A DNA stretch of 64,000 nt from Lachnoclostridium sp. An118 (GTDB lineage: Bacteria; Bacillota; Clostridia; Lachnospirales; Lachnospiraceae), in contig NZ_NFLQ01000014.1 in NCBI RefSeq assembly GCF_002160985.1, forward strand, positions 1 through 64,000. The letters run 5' to 3'. The number at the start of each line of letters is the position of its first letter. Positions within the stretch are counted from its first letter, which is position 1. The notes beneath the pieces are model-generated. The model did not search any database and was not told where the DNA came from. It was given only the letters and a program-made list of their open reading frames with translations. Made by a program: the position numbers and the translations under genes. Positions 24,860 through 34,488 of this stretch are shown piece after piece.

Positions 24860-25501
24860 ATGAAGTATCAGGAGACAAGAGAAAAAGTTTTAGAAATTGC
24901 GGTAAAATGTCTGGAAAAAGGATTGATTCATGGAACGGCAGGGAATGTGTCCATGAGAGTACCGGGCGAGGATGTGGCGATCATTACACCGACAAGAATA
25001 CCATACGATCAGTTGAAGCCAGAGCAACTTCCGGCGGTAAGCTTGACAGGTGAGCTGCTGGATGGAGAGTTTAAGCCCTCCTCAGAAACTCCGATGCATA
25101 CAGCTGTGTACAGAGCCAGGAAAAATCTGAATGGCATTGTCCATACACACTCTATGTATGCAACTGTATTTTCTATCCTGGAACAGGAGATTCCGCCGAT
25201 GATGCCGCCGTCAACTCCTTACGCTCCAGTGCCTGTAGCACCCTTTCATCTTCCGGGGTCCGAAGAGCTGGCGCAGGCTGCAGTAGAGGCTCTGGGAGAG
25301 GAAAAGATGGTATGTACTCTGCAGAACCATGGACTACTGGCTGCCTGCCCAACGCTGGACAGAGCTTTCTCGGCTGCGGAATACATAGAGGAGTGCGCAC
25401 AGCTTGCTTACCTTACACTGATGGCAGGTAAGATGACGCCGATTCCGGCCAAGGATGTTGAGACACTGAAAGACAGAATGCTTAAGGGCATTGCAGTATA
25501 A
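24860..25501 (+). CDS. Class II aldolase, L-fuculose-phosphate aldolase type
   Basis: A 213-residue zinc aldolase/epimerase-family protein. E76 (SSETPMH) and the zinc histidines H95, H97 (VHTHSMY) and H157 (LQNHGLL) are in the positions found in FucA. It would split a ketose-1-phosphate into dihydroxyacetone phosphate and an aldehyde. It precedes the EIIB and EIIC genes with AGGAGG at the right distance. Ribulose-phosphate epimerase-type members share the fold but carry different residues near the C-terminus; aldolase is preferred because a second aldolase and an aldehyde-type reductase share the operon. Confidence 0.87.
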   Translation: MKYQETREKVLEIAVKCLEKGLIHGTAGNVSMRVPGEDVAIITPTRIPYDQLKPEQLPAVSLTGELLDGEFKPSSETPMHTAVYRARKNLNGIVHTHSMYATVFSILEQEIPPMMPPSTPYAPVPVAPFHLPGSEELAQAAVEALGEEKMVCTLQNHGLLAACPTLDRAFSAAEYIEECAQLAYLTLMAGKMTPIPAKDVETLKDRMLKGIAV

Positions 25502-25519
25502 GGAAAGGGGGAGAAGAAT

Positions 25520-25834
25520 ATGGCAGAAATGTATCGTGTGTTGGCAGTCTGTGGAGCGGGACTGGCTACTTCTACCCATGTTGCAAAGACCCTACAGAAC
25601 GGACTGGAGCAAAGAGGAATTGAGACGCAGATACGCACCTGCAGCGTTGCAGAGTCAAATGGTGTTATGTTTCAGTATAAACCTCACGTGATTCTAGCTA
25701 CTGTGTCTGTAAATTCTATACAGCCTCCGGAAGGGACACCTGTTTATTCTGGAGTACCACTGCTGACAGGTGTCGGTTCGGCCAAGGTGCTGGATGAAAT
25801 AGCAGCCTATCTGACCGAACTGGATAAGAAGTAG
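25520..25834 (+). CDS. gatB: PTS EIIB component, galactitol type
   Basis: A 104-residue EIIB with the phosphocysteine C11 in VCGAGLATST at the end of the first strand, as in GatB/SgcB proteins. It receives phosphate from EIIA and gives it to the sugar entering through EIIC. Encoded 14 bases before gatC. Confidence 0.92.
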   Translation: MAEMYRVLAVCGAGLATSTHVAKTLQNGLEQRGIETQIRTCSVAESNGVMFQYKPHVILATVSVNSIQPPEGTPVYSGVPLLTGVGSAKVLDEIAAYLTELDKK

Positions 25835-25848
25835 AGGAGGACAAAGAT

Positions 25849-27117
25849 ATGACGATTGTATTGGATGTCCTTAACAAGGTAGTGGATCTTGGAGCTTTTG
25901 TAATGATGCCGGTCATTCTCTTTGTCATGGGAATGATATTCCGGATGAAACCGAGCGATGCACTGAGAGCAGGTATCACCGTAGGAATTGGATTTAAAGG
26001 TATATCCCTTGCCGCCGGGCTGATTACTGAAACGATGACGCCTCTGATTACCCAACTTCAGGAGCAGTGGGGACTTTCGTTAGACGCTGTGGATCTTGGT
26101 GTGCCTGTCGTATCTACGATGTCGTTTAGCGATGGCAGGTTCGTTCTTATGATGTTTGGAGGCGTGCTTTTAGTTAATGCAGTGATGCTTCTTTTGAATT
26201 TGACGAAGACGCTTAATGTAGATATATGGAACTTCTGGCATTATCTTTTCATAGGGAGTCTGGCGACGATCATATCAGGAAATATCCTGATTGGACTGTT
26301 GGTTGGTGTTGTGTATTCAGCTATCAACCTTTTGCTCGCAGACCGTAATCAGGAGCTGATCTGTGAGGTGTGCGGGGAGCAGTACAGAGGTCTTTCCTTC
26401 TGTACTATGGCTTTCCCGGTTCTGCTCCCAATCGGCAGGGCAATAGACTGGGTTATTGACAAGATACCGGGTGTGAGGAAGATAGATTTCAATTTAAAGA
26501 AAGTTCCCAAGAAAGCGGCATTTTTTACAGAGCCGATCATGATAGGCTTTATAATCGGAGCAATCCTGGCGCTTCTTGCAAGCTATAGCTGGGACCAGTG
26601 CCTGAATGTAGGAATGACGATGGCAGCGGCCATGTTCCTTCTTCCAAGGATGATTTCTATCCTGATGGAGGGGCTGTCTCCTATCGCAACTGCTACAAGA
26701 GAATTTATGGCTACCCGCTTCCCCAACAGGGAGTTCCGCATTGGCATGGATTTTGCCCTGCTTGTAGGTGATACAGATATGATTACACTGGGAATGATAT
26801 TTGTGCCTATTTCGCTGCTGCTTGCAGTAATACTGCCGGGAAACAGGGTCCTTCCTCTGGTGGGACTGACCAACTTGTCCTATATGATGATGGCTCCGGT
26901 TATTGCATCTAAAAGAAATATGTTCCGGGGACTGCTCATAGGCATTGTGATGGTCGTACTTGTGTTCTACATGGCATCCGCCATGTGTCCGCTCATTACA
27001 GAACTCGGAATACAGACAGGACTGGTGGAAGCGGGAGGCAACTATACGTTGTTTAATACAGGTGAGCATGTAGGATTTGTGCTGCTTCAGATACTGAAAA
27101 TCTTCTTCCCGTCTTAA
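25849..27117 (+). CDS. gatC: PTS EIIC component, galactitol type
   Basis: A 422-residue integral membrane permease of the GatC family with about ten or more hydrophobic segments and the early motif IGFKGISLAAGLI. It binds and moves the sugar or polyol while EIIB phosphorylates it. GatC homologues are known for galactitol, arabitol and other pentitols or ketoses, so the family alone does not fix the substrate. No polyol-phosphate dehydrogenase (GatD) is in this operon, which argues against plain galactitol use. Confidence 0.92.
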   Translation: MTIVLDVLNKVVDLGAFVMMPVILFVMGMIFRMKPSDALRAGITVGIGFKGISLAAGLITETMTPLITQLQEQWGLSLDAVDLGVPVVSTMSFSDGRFVLMMFGGVLLVNAVMLLLNLTKTLNVDIWNFWHYLFIGSLATIISGNILIGLLVGVVYSAINLLLADRNQELICEVCGEQYRGLSFCTMAFPVLLPIGRAIDWVIDKIPGVRKIDFNLKKVPKKAAFFTEPIMIGFIIGAILALLASYSWDQCLNVGMTMAAAMFLLPRMISILMEGLSPIATATREFMATRFPNREFRIGMDFALLVGDTDMITLGMIFVPISLLLAVILPGNRVLPLVGLTNLSYMMMAPVIASKRNMFRGLLIGIVMVVLVFYMASAMCPLITELGIQTGLVEAGGNYTLFNTGEHVGFVLLQILKIFFPS

Positions 27118-27144
27118 AAAGACGAGGGTAGTAGGAGGAAAAAC

Positions 27145-28008
27145 ATGGTAACAGGAAGAGAAGAGATAGAAAAGTTATTTGCGGAAGCCGACAAAAAACA
27201 AATTGCGATCCCTCATTTTAATCATTCGGATTTTTGGGACATGTCTTTTATTACAGAGGCGGCTGAGGAGGAGAATTCACCAGTCATTATTGCGTGTCTG
27301 CCCAAGGTTATACAGGCAATTGGCATAGAGAAGCTGGGAGCAGTGGCCAGGATCACGATGGAACAAAGCCGTGTGCCGGTAATCTATCATCTCGATCACT
27401 GTCACAGCGTTGAGATGTGCATGGAAGCGGTGGATAATGGGTACAACTCTGTAATGATTGACGGAGCGGATCTTCCTCTGGAGGAAAATATTGAGACTGT
27501 CAGGAAAGTGGTGGATTATGCACATAAGAGAAATGTCCACGTGGAAGCAGAGATAGGAAAAATCAAAAGTGCTGGGGAGGAGGGCTACACTCCAAAAGGA
27601 GAGCTGGCGGCCCTGGAGGATGCCCGGCGTCTGGCGGAGGAGACAAAAGTGGATGCCCTGGCAGTGTCTATAGGAAGTGAGCATGGCTTTTACAGCCATG
27701 CTCCCCGGCTGGATTATGAACTGCTGGAGAAATTACACAAGGCGTTGCAGCTCCCGTTGGTCCTTCACGGGGGATCAGGTATCCCAAGAGAAGATGTCAG
27801 AAGAGCCATTGCCGGCGGTATCCGGAAAGTAAATGTAGGTACACAGATTAGATATACCTATATGAAATCAGTGGAGAAAGCTATCAGGATGATGGGGGCC
27901 GAGACACACACTGCGGATATTATGTCAGAGGCTAAAAAGGAAGTGAAAAAAGTGCTGAGAGAATGCATTGTCACCTGCCGCGGTGAAGAAGGGGCTGGCT
28001 GGAGATAA
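27145..28008 (+). CDS. Class II ketose-bisphosphate aldolase (GatY/KbaY-like)
   Basis: A 287-residue zinc aldolase. D84 and H85 in YHLDHCHS, a second zinc His in GSEHGFY (~180) and a third in VLHGGSGI (~210) form the active site; GGIRKVNVGT binds phosphate. It is shorter and different from the housekeeping-type copy at 31258, which is about 45% alike by eye. Tagatose-1,6-bisphosphate or fructose-bisphosphate cleavage is expected. The operon has no phosphofructokinase-type kinase, so the bisphosphate must come from elsewhere or the enzyme acts on a monophosphate. Confidence 0.88.
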   Translation: MVTGREEIEKLFAEADKKQIAIPHFNHSDFWDMSFITEAAEEENSPVIIACLPKVIQAIGIEKLGAVARITMEQSRVPVIYHLDHCHSVEMCMEAVDNGYNSVMIDGADLPLEENIETVRKVVDYAHKRNVHVEAEIGKIKSAGEEGYTPKGELAALEDARRLAEETKVDALAVSIGSEHGFYSHAPRLDYELLEKLHKALQLPLVLHGGSGIPREDVRRAIAGGIRKVNVGTQIRYTYMKSVEKAIRMMGAETHTADIMSEAKKEVKKVLRECIVTCRGEEGAGWR

Positions 28009-28025
28009 AATAAGGAGAGATGAGG

Positions 28026-28286
28026 ATGTACGCTAAAGAAGTGACAATTAACAATCCCACAGGCCTGCATGCACGGCCTGCCACACAGCTTGTAAGAGAA
28101 GCGGAGAAATATCAGTCTGAGATCAGGATTATAAAAGAGAATATGGTGATCAATCCTAAGAGCATTTTTAATGTACTGGCAGCGGGACTTTCCCAGGGAA
28201 TCGCCATCACAGTAGAGGCGGAAGGGACGGATGAAAGGGAGGCTGTGGACAGCCTGTGCAGATTTATTGAAGATCTAAAGGAGTGA
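28026..28286 (+). CDS. HPr-family phosphocarrier protein
   Basis: An 86-residue HPr with the phosphohistidine in GLHARPA (~H15) and a Ser-46-equivalent in NPKSIFNVLA. It passes phosphate from Enzyme I to EIIA. The ATG at 28026 is chosen because AAGGAGAG lies 7 bases before it. The sequence around the serine (PKSIFNVLAAGL) differs from catabolite-controlling HPr (usually SIMGVMSL), so this may be an operon-specific carrier rather than the general one. Confidence 0.92.
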   Translation: MYAKEVTINNPTGLHARPATQLVREAEKYQSEIRIIKENMVINPKSIFNVLAAGLSQGIAITVEAEGTDEREAVDSLCRFIEDLKE

Positions 28287-28291
28287 GGCGT

Positions 28292-30019
28292 ATGATTGGC
28301 AGAGGAATTGCAGCGTCCAGGGGAAAAGCCTTGGCAAGGGCAATGGCTGCAGAGACGCAGCAGCAGATAGACTTGGAGAAAAAGAGTAAAGAAAATCTGC
28401 TACATTCTGTGGAAAGAGTGAAAGAGGCTATAGACTCTATCGCTGAAGAGATGAAGGATGAGGAAACACGCCTTGAAGGCGAAGAGGAAGCAATGCGTCT
28501 TGAGATTGTTCAGATGCAGCATACTATGCTGTCAGACGCTGTTTTTCATGACAGTATCAGAAAAGAACTGGAAGAGGGATATGCACCTGAGAGTGCTGTG
28601 GCCAGATGTATCGAGGCCCAGTGCCGTATGCTGGAAGCTATTGGAGATGCATATCTTGCAGCGCGCACGGACGATTTCCGGGATGTGGGAAACAGGATCA
28701 TCTGCAGGCTTCTCGGAAAAAGGTATCCGGATCTTGGGAAACTGGAGGAGGATGTGATATTGACAGGAGAAAATATCTCACCCTCCGTGCTGGCTGGAGC
28801 GAAAAAGGGAAAAGTAAAAGGACTTCTGCTTGCAAAGGGATCCCGAACAGCCCATGTGTGCATACTTGCCGCCAATATGGGAATTCCTGCGGTTGTAGGA
28901 TGCATCGGTGCAGAGAAGATCAAGGATGGGGATATGGTCTTTGTGGACGGGACAGCAGGGAAAGCTGCCTGGGAAATGGATGAGGCCGCCCGGGCTGATG
29001 CATTGGCTGAGACAGTGAGCTATCAGGAAAAACAGAAAATTTTGGAGAAATATACAGAGAAAAAAGGTCAGACAAAGGACAAGGTTTCTGTGCAGATTAT
29101 GGCGAATATCATGGATGCCCAGGCGGCAGAGCAGGCAAAACAGATGGGGGCGGAAGGAGTCGGGCTTTTTCGCACTGAATTTCTCTATATGGGAAGAAAA
29201 GATTTACCGGGAGAGGAAGAACAGTTTCAGGCATACAAAAAAGCGGCAGAGATGCTGCAAGGACAGCCTCTTGTGATACGCACTATGGATATAGGAGGAG
29301 ATAAGCAGTCTGAGGCTTTGGAAATTCCGGCAGAGGAAAATCCTTTTCTGGGATATCGTGCGATTCGCATCTGTCTTGAACGAAAGGAACTTTTTTTTAC
29401 CCAGCTTAAGGCTGTTTTGCGGGCATCTGCATATGGGAATGTGCGGGTGATGTTTCCTATGATCAGCAGTATGGCTGAACTTGAAGAAGCCCTTGCCTGT
29501 CTGCAAAAGGCAAAAGACGAGCTTGATCAGCAAAGGATAGCATATGATAAAGATATACAGACAGGCATGATGGTGGAGGTGCCCTCTACAGCAATCCTGG
29601 CTTCCCGGTTCATCAAAAAGGTGGATTTTTTCAGCATAGGGAGCAATGATCTGACACAGTATGCACTTGCAGTGGACCGACAGAACGAAAAGGTTTGCGG
29701 GCTGTATGATTACTTTGATCCCGGTGTGCTCCACTTGATATACACTGTGATTCGGGCATGTGAACAAGAGAATAAGGAATGCTGTCTCTGCGGGGAGATG
29801 GCATCAGATCCGCTCGCAGTTCCGGTTCTTCTGGGTATGGGACTGAAAAAATTCAGTGTAAACCCATCGGCGGTTCCTTTGGTAAAGTATCTTCTCTCAA
29901 AATGTGAGTATAAAAAGATCAAACATGATGTACAGTGTATGCTTGAGATGGACGACAGACGCCAGATCAAGGAGGAGGCGATGGCTCTTTTGGATGAAGA
30001 GTACAGGTCATGGCTTTAG
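28292..30019 (+). CDS. ptsI: PTS Enzyme I
   Basis: A 575-residue phosphoenolpyruvate-protein phosphotransferase. The phosphohistidine lies in GSRTAHVCILA (usually GGRTSHTAIMA), and the C-terminal TIM barrel has LFRTEFLYM, FPMISS and the catalytic Cys in CLCGEMASDP. It starts phosphate flow by taking it from PEP. ATG 28292 follows AAGGAGTG; a GTG at 28283 is less likely. Having Enzyme I and HPr inside a sugar operon is unusual, since one general pair normally serves all PTS permeases. Confidence 0.93.
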   Translation: MIGRGIAASRGKALARAMAAETQQQIDLEKKSKENLLHSVERVKEAIDSIAEEMKDEETRLEGEEEAMRLEIVQMQHTMLSDAVFHDSIRKELEEGYAPESAVARCIEAQCRMLEAIGDAYLAARTDDFRDVGNRIICRLLGKRYPDLGKLEEDVILTGENISPSVLAGAKKGKVKGLLLAKGSRTAHVCILAANMGIPAVVGCIGAEKIKDGDMVFVDGTAGKAAWEMDEAARADALAETVSYQEKQKILEKYTEKKGQTKDKVSVQIMANIMDAQAAEQAKQMGAEGVGLFRTEFLYMGRKDLPGEEEQFQAYKKAAEMLQGQPLVIRTMDIGGDKQSEALEIPAEENPFLGYRAIRICLERKELFFTQLKAVLRASAYGNVRVMFPMISSMAELEEALACLQKAKDELDQQRIAYDKDIQTGMMVEVPSTAILASRFIKKVDFFSIGSNDLTQYALAVDRQNEKVCGLYDYFDPGVLHLIYTVIRACEQENKECCLCGEMASDPLAVPVLLGMGLKKFSVNPSAVPLVKYLLSKCEYKKIKHDVQCMLEMDDRRQIKEEAMALLDEEYRSWL

Positions 30020-30033
30020 GAGGAGAAAAAGAG

Positions 30034-31002
30034 ATGGAAATGATCAGACTGGGAAGAAGTGAAATAGAGATTAGCCGTCTGGGTATGGGTACCTGGGCGA
30101 TCGGCGGTGGACCGGCCTGGGGCGACAGAGATGAAGAACAGTGTATTGAGACGATTGTACAGGCCCCGGAAAAGGGGATCAATTTAATAGACACCGCGCC
30201 GGCGTATAATTTTGGCAACAGTGAGAGGATTCTGGGAAAGGCTCTGCAAAGAATGGACCGCTCTAAAGTGCGGATCATTACAAAGTGCGGGATTGTGTGG
30301 GACAGAAAAGGAAGCCTATTTAATAAAGTGGGAGATGTCCAGCTTTACAAAAATCTTTCCGCGGACTCGCTCCGAAGAGAGGTGGAGGATAGTCTTAAGA
30401 GGCTTGGAACAGATTACATAGATGTGTATATGACCCATTGGCAGTCAGTAGAGCCGTATTTTACCCCCATACAAGAGACCATGGGGGAACTTATGAAAAT
30501 GAAAGAGGAAGGCTTGATAAGAGCTGTGGGAGCAGCCAATGTGACTGTGGATCATATACGGCAGTATCTGTCCTTTGGTGAACTGGATGTTGTGCAGGGA
30601 AAGTACAGTATCCTGGACAGACAGGCCGAGGAGGAGCTTATCCCGTTCTGCTGCGAGAACGGCATTACCTTTCAGGCATATTCTCCTTTGGAACAGGGAC
30701 TTTTAAGCGGCAGATATAAGAAGGACTATGTGCCTAAAGCATCCCAGTCCGGTAAAAAATGGTTCCAGAAGGAAAATATGGGAAGAGTTATTGATATGTT
30801 GGAAACGTGGGAGCCGCTATGTGAAAAGTACAAATGTACGAAGGCGGATTTGGCGCTTGCATGGCTCATGGGTCAGGGAGATTACATTAATGTGCTGACC
30901 GGTTGTTCCAAGGTGGAGCAGCTTGAAGAAAATGCCAGGGCATTGTCTGTCAAGCTGGAAAAAAATGACATTGACTGGTTGAGAAAGGTCTCAGAGATTT
31001 AA
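30034..31002 (+). CDS. Aldo/keto reductase
   Basis: A 322-residue NADPH-type aldo/keto reductase with the catalytic set D53, Y58 (DTAPAYNFGNSE), Lys ~84 and His ~127 (YMTHWQ). It is the last gene of the PTS operon and overlaps nothing; the ATG at 30034 follows AGGAGG inside the last codons of ptsI. It may reduce the aldehyde released by the aldolases (for example lactaldehyde or glyceraldehyde) or act on the sugar before cleavage. No terminator is obvious behind it. Confidence 0.9.
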   Translation: MEMIRLGRSEIEISRLGMGTWAIGGGPAWGDRDEEQCIETIVQAPEKGINLIDTAPAYNFGNSERILGKALQRMDRSKVRIITKCGIVWDRKGSLFNKVGDVQLYKNLSADSLRREVEDSLKRLGTDYIDVYMTHWQSVEPYFTPIQETMGELMKMKEEGLIRAVGAANVTVDHIRQYLSFGELDVVQGKYSILDRQAEEELIPFCCENGITFQAYSPLEQGLLSGRYKKDYVPKASQSGKKWFQKENMGRVIDMLETWEPLCEKYKCTKADLALAWLMGQGDYINVLTGCSKVEQLEENARALSVKLEKNDIDWLRKVSEI

Positions 31003-31035
31003 AAAAGATTGATGTTTTATATGATTGAACTATAA
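31000..31035 (+). repeat. Diverged copy of the fba promoter region
   Basis: The segment from the AKR stop codon to 31035 reads like 31145-31180 (AAAAAAGATTG, then TTTTAT.TGATTGA.CTATAA). It contains TTGATG-16-TATAAG where the downstream copy has TTGTCA-17-TATAAT. Confidence 0.55.
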
Positions 31036-31153
31036 GCTTGTTTTTGATTTTATGATGATATGTGGTGCTTTCTTCTGCCCTTTTGGAGGAGGCGGCTATC
31101 ACGGGAGTGGATCAGGGAGGAGCGCAGGCAAAAGTGCAGAGCTGTAAAAAAGA

Positions 31154-31182
31154 TTGTCATTTTTATGTGATTGAGCTATAAT
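31154..31182 (+). promoter_or_regulatory. Promoter of fba
   Basis: TTGTCA (31154-31159), 17-base spacer, perfect TATAAT (31177-31182), 76 bases before the fba start. A hairpin (ACTGCC...GGCAGT, ~31199-31230) lies in the leader. Confidence 0.75.
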
Positions 31183-31257
31183 AAAAAAAGCGAAGCCTGT
31201 ACTGCCTTTATGGGAGTACTCCCGGCAGTGCAAAATAAGGAAGTGGAGGAGACTATC

Positions 31258-32121
31258 ATGTTAGTATCAGCAAAAGAAATGCTTGAAAAAGCAGTAGAAG
31301 GCCACTATGCGGTAGGCCAGTTCAACATCAACAATCTGGAGTGGACAAAATCCATCCTTCTGACAGCAGAGGAGCTGAAATCTCCTGTGATCCTGGGTGT
31401 ATCCGAGGGCGCGGGAAAATATATGACAGGTTTCAAGACAGTTGCTGCCATGGTGAAGGCTATGATCGAGGAGCTGAACATCACAGTTCCGGTTGCGCTT
31501 CATCTGGACCACGGAACATATGAGGGATGCTATAAATGTATCGAGGCAGGATTTTCATCCATCATGTTTGACGGTTCACACTATCCCATCGAGGAGAACG
31601 TGGCTAAGACAAAAGAGCTTGTTGCCGTATGTGCGGAGAAAGGACTGTCCCTGGAGGCAGAGGTAGGATCCATCGGCGGCGAGGAAGACGGCGTTGTGGG
31701 CATGGGCGAGTGCGCAGATCCCCAGGAGTGCAAGATGATCGCTGACCTGGGCGTTACCATGCTGGCAGCAGGTATCGGAAACATCCACGGAAAATATCCT
31801 GCAAACTGGCAGGGACTCAGCTTTGAGACTCTGGATGCCATCCAGAAGCTGACGGGCAAGATGCCCCTCGTTCTTCACGGCGGCACAGGCATCCCGGAGG
31901 ATATGATCAAGAAAGCGATCGACCTTGGCGTGGCAAAGATCAATGTAAACACAGAGTGCCAGCTTTCCTTTGCTGACGCTACACGCAAGTACATTGAGGC
32001 AGGAAAAGACCTGGAGGGCAAAGGATTTGATCCGCGCAAGCTCCTGAAACCGGGCGCAGAGGCGATCATGGCAACTGTAAAAGAGAAGATGGAGTTATTC
32101 GGTTCCGTAGGCAAAGCCTAA
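31258..32121 (+). CDS. fba: Class II fructose-1,6-bisphosphate aldolase
   Basis: A 287-residue zinc aldolase of glycolysis and gluconeogenesis. Active-site D84 and H85 (LHLDHGTY), GNIHGKYP and VLHGGTGIP are present, with GVAKINVNTE for phosphate binding. The ATG at 31258 has GGAGGA upstream; a longer frame from 31171 would add residues without family support. It has its own promoter and terminator, so it is a single-gene unit, and its codon use is like the core genome. This is the likely housekeeping copy. Confidence 0.93.
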   Translation: MLVSAKEMLEKAVEGHYAVGQFNINNLEWTKSILLTAEELKSPVILGVSEGAGKYMTGFKTVAAMVKAMIEELNITVPVALHLDHGTYEGCYKCIEAGFSSIMFDGSHYPIEENVAKTKELVAVCAEKGLSLEAEVGSIGGEEDGVVGMGECADPQECKMIADLGVTMLAAGIGNIHGKYPANWQGLSFETLDAIQKLTGKMPLVLHGGTGIPEDMIKKAIDLGVAKINVNTECQLSFADATRKYIEAGKDLEGKGFDPRKLLKPGAEAIMATVKEKMELFGSVGKA

Positions 32122-32150
32122 GAAGAGCCGGCCATATAGCGAGAAGAGCA

Positions 32151-32188
32151 AAGGTGTTCCGGCCCGGTGAGGGCCGGAGTGCCTTTTT
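32151..32188 (+). terminator. Terminator of fba
   Basis: CCGGCCC (32159-32165) pairs with GGGCCGG (32171-32177) and AAGG/CCTT close the outer stem; CTTTTTC follows. Confidence 0.85.
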
Positions 32189-32225
32189 CTGGTCATACAG
32201 GGATAGAAAGGATACTATATAGAAT

Positions 32226-34337
32226 ATGAGCGAATTGATTAATATTGCGGAGATCTTTGGAGAAAATGTATTTGACGACGCCACCATGCAGGAGCGCCTG
32301 CCGAAGAAGGTCTATAAAGATCTGAAGAAGATGATCGAGGAGGGCAAGGAGCTTGACCTTGCCACCGCGGACGTCATTGCCCACGAAATGAAGGAGTGGG
32401 CCATTGAGAAGGGGGCTACCCACTACACTCACTGGTTCCAGCCTCTGACGGGGACCACGGCGGAGAAGCACGACTCCTTTATCTCTGCCCCCATGGAGAG
32501 CGGAAAGGTCCTGCTGAGTTTTTCCGGCAAGGAACTCATCAAGGGAGAGCCGGACGCCTCCTCCTTCCCCTCCGGCGGACTGAGAGCTACCTTTGAGGCC
32601 AGAGGATACACGGCCTGGGACTGCACCTCTCCCGCTTTTGTGAGAAAGGATGCGGCGGGAGCCACACTGTGCATCCCCACAGCCTTCTGCTCCTACACGG
32701 GTGAAGCCCTGGACCAGAAGACCCCCCTGCTGCGCTCCATGGAGGCCATAGGAGAGCAGTCCCTGCGCCTGATACGGCTGTTTGGGAATTCCACGGCCAG
32801 GAAGGTGACTCCCTCCGTTGGGGCAGAGCAGGAGTATTTCCTGGTGGATGCGAAGAAGTTCCATGAGAGGAAGGACCTGATCTATACAGGCCGCACTCTC
32901 TTTGGGGCCATGCCGCCCAAGGGGCAGGAGCTGGACGACCACTATTTCGGAACCATCCGGCAGCGGATCGCTTCTTTTATGAAGGATGTCAACGAGGAGC
33001 TCTGGAAGATGGGCGTGACGGCAAAGACCCAGCACAATGAGGTGGCGCCTGCCCAGCACGAGCTGGCTCCCATCTACGCAAAGGCAAATGTGGCGGTAGA
33101 CCACAACCAGATCGTCATGCAGACTCTCAAGAGGATTGCGTCGGAGCACGGCATGAAGTGCCTCCTCCATGAGAAACCCTTTGCGGGGGTCAACGGGTCA
33201 GGAAAGCACAACAACTGGTCGCTTACCACAGATGATGGAAAGAACCTGCTCGATCCGGGCAAGACACCCCATGAAAACATCCAGTTCCTCCTTGTCCTCA
33301 CCTGTATCCTGAAGGCGGTGGACGAGCATGCGGCCCTGCTGCGGGAGTCTGCGGCGGACCCGGGAAATGACCACAGACTGGGAGCCAACGAAGCTCCGCC
33401 GGCTATCATTTCCGTCTTCCTGGGAGAGCAGCTGGAGGATGTGCTGGAGCAGCTGATCACTACCGGCGAGGCCACCCACAGCCTGAACACCGGAAAGCTG
33501 CAGACCGGCGTGCGGACGCTGCCGGACCTGGCAAAGGACACATCTGACAGGAACAGGACATCGCCCTTTGCCTTCACGGGCAATAAATTTGAGTTCCGCA
33601 TGGTGGGCTCCAGGGATTCTGTGGCAGCCTCCAACATCGTTCTCAATACCATCGTGGCGGATGCCTTCGCCCAGGCGTGCGATGTGCTGGAGAAGGCGGA
33701 GGACTTTGAGAAAGCGGTCCACGACCTGATCAAGCAGTACGCTACCGAGCACTACCGCATCGTGTTCAACGGAAACGGCTATGCGGATGAGTGGATACAG
33801 GAGGCGGAAAGAAGAGGGCTTCCCAACATCCGGTCTATGGTGGACGCCATCCCGGCTCTGGTGACAGAGAAGACGATCTCCCTCTTTGAGAGGTACCATG
33901 TGTTTACACGGGCAGAGCTTGAGTCCCGCGCGGAGATCAAGTATGAGAACTATGCGAAGGCTATCAACATAGAGGCGAGGACTATGATAGACATGGCCAG
34001 CAAGCAGATCATCCCGGCTATCATCAGGTACACAAAGACACTGGCGGACACAGTGAACTCCGTGCGCGAGGCGGGTGCGGACTTCTCTGTCCAGTCCCAG
34101 CTTCTGGCAGAAATCTCGGCTCTCCTCGGGGAGACGAAGAAGGCGCTGGATATCCTGGCAAAGGAGACGGAGACGGCGGCAGCTATGGAAGAGGGAGAGG
34201 TACAGGCAAGATTCTACCACGATACGGTGTTCCCGGCCATGGAGGCGCTCCGCGCGCCGGTGGACCAGCTGGAGATGATCGTGGACAAGGAGGCATGGCC
34301 CATGCCATCCTACGGGGATCTTATGTTTGAAGTGTAA
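32226..34337 (+). CDS. glnN: Glutamine synthetase type III
   Basis: A 703-residue GSIII, the large form common in Clostridia and Bacteroidetes, which joins ammonia to glutamate with ATP. Characteristic pieces are HWFQPLTG (~72), [17 protein letters not shown] (~98-114), [10 protein letters not shown] (~200), [14 protein letters not shown] (~269) and SGKHNNWSL (~325). The C-terminal GSIII domain (~600-700) is helical. It has its own transcription unit bounded by hairpins. Start ATG 32226 has a modest ribosome site (GAAAGGA). Confidence 0.96.
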   Translation: MSELINIAEIFGENVFDDATMQERLPKKVYKDLKKMIEEGKELDLATADVIAHEMKEWAIEKGATHYTHWFQPLTGTTAEKHDSFISAPMESGKVLLSFSGKELIKGEPDASSFPSGGLRATFEARGYTAWDCTSPAFVRKDAAGATLCIPTAFCSYTGEALDQKTPLLRSMEAIGEQSLRLIRLFGNSTARKVTPSVGAEQEYFLVDAKKFHERKDLIYTGRTLFGAMPPKGQELDDHYFGTIRQRIASFMKDVNEELWKMGVTAKTQHNEVAPAQHELAPIYAKANVAVDHNQIVMQTLKRIASEHGMKCLLHEKPFAGVNGSGKHNNWSLTTDDGKNLLDPGKTPHENIQFLLVLTCILKAVDEHAALLRESAADPGNDHRLGANEAPPAIISVFLGEQLEDVLEQLITTGEATHSLNTGKLQTGVRTLPDLAKDTSDRNRTSPFAFTGNKFEFRMVGSRDSVAASNIVLNTIVADAFAQACDVLEKAEDFEKAVHDLIKQYATEHYRIVFNGNGYADEWIQEAERRGLPNIRSMVDAIPALVTEKTISLFERYHVFTRAELESRAEIKYENYAKAINIEARTMIDMASKQIIPAIIRYTKTLADTVNSVREAGADFSVQSQLLAEISALLGETKKALDILAKETETAAAMEEGEVQARFYHDTVFPAMEALRAPVDQLEMIVDKEAWPMPSYGDLMFEV

Positions 34338-34381
34338 GAGTCATACCGTGACTTAATAAAGTTATAATAAAATGTTCATAC

Positions 34382-34435
34382 CCCTGCACTTGGAATAGCC
34401 AGACAGATATGCTATCCTAGGTGCAGGGTATTTTA
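34382..34435 (+). terminator. Terminator of glnN
   Basis: CCCTGCAC (34382-34389) pairs with GTGCAGGG (34421-34428), with additional inner pairing, followed by TATTTTA. Confidence 0.75.
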
Positions 34436-34488
34436 TATCCCGGCAGGATACCGGTGTATCCGCAAGAAAAGGGCAGGAGGACAGGTGC

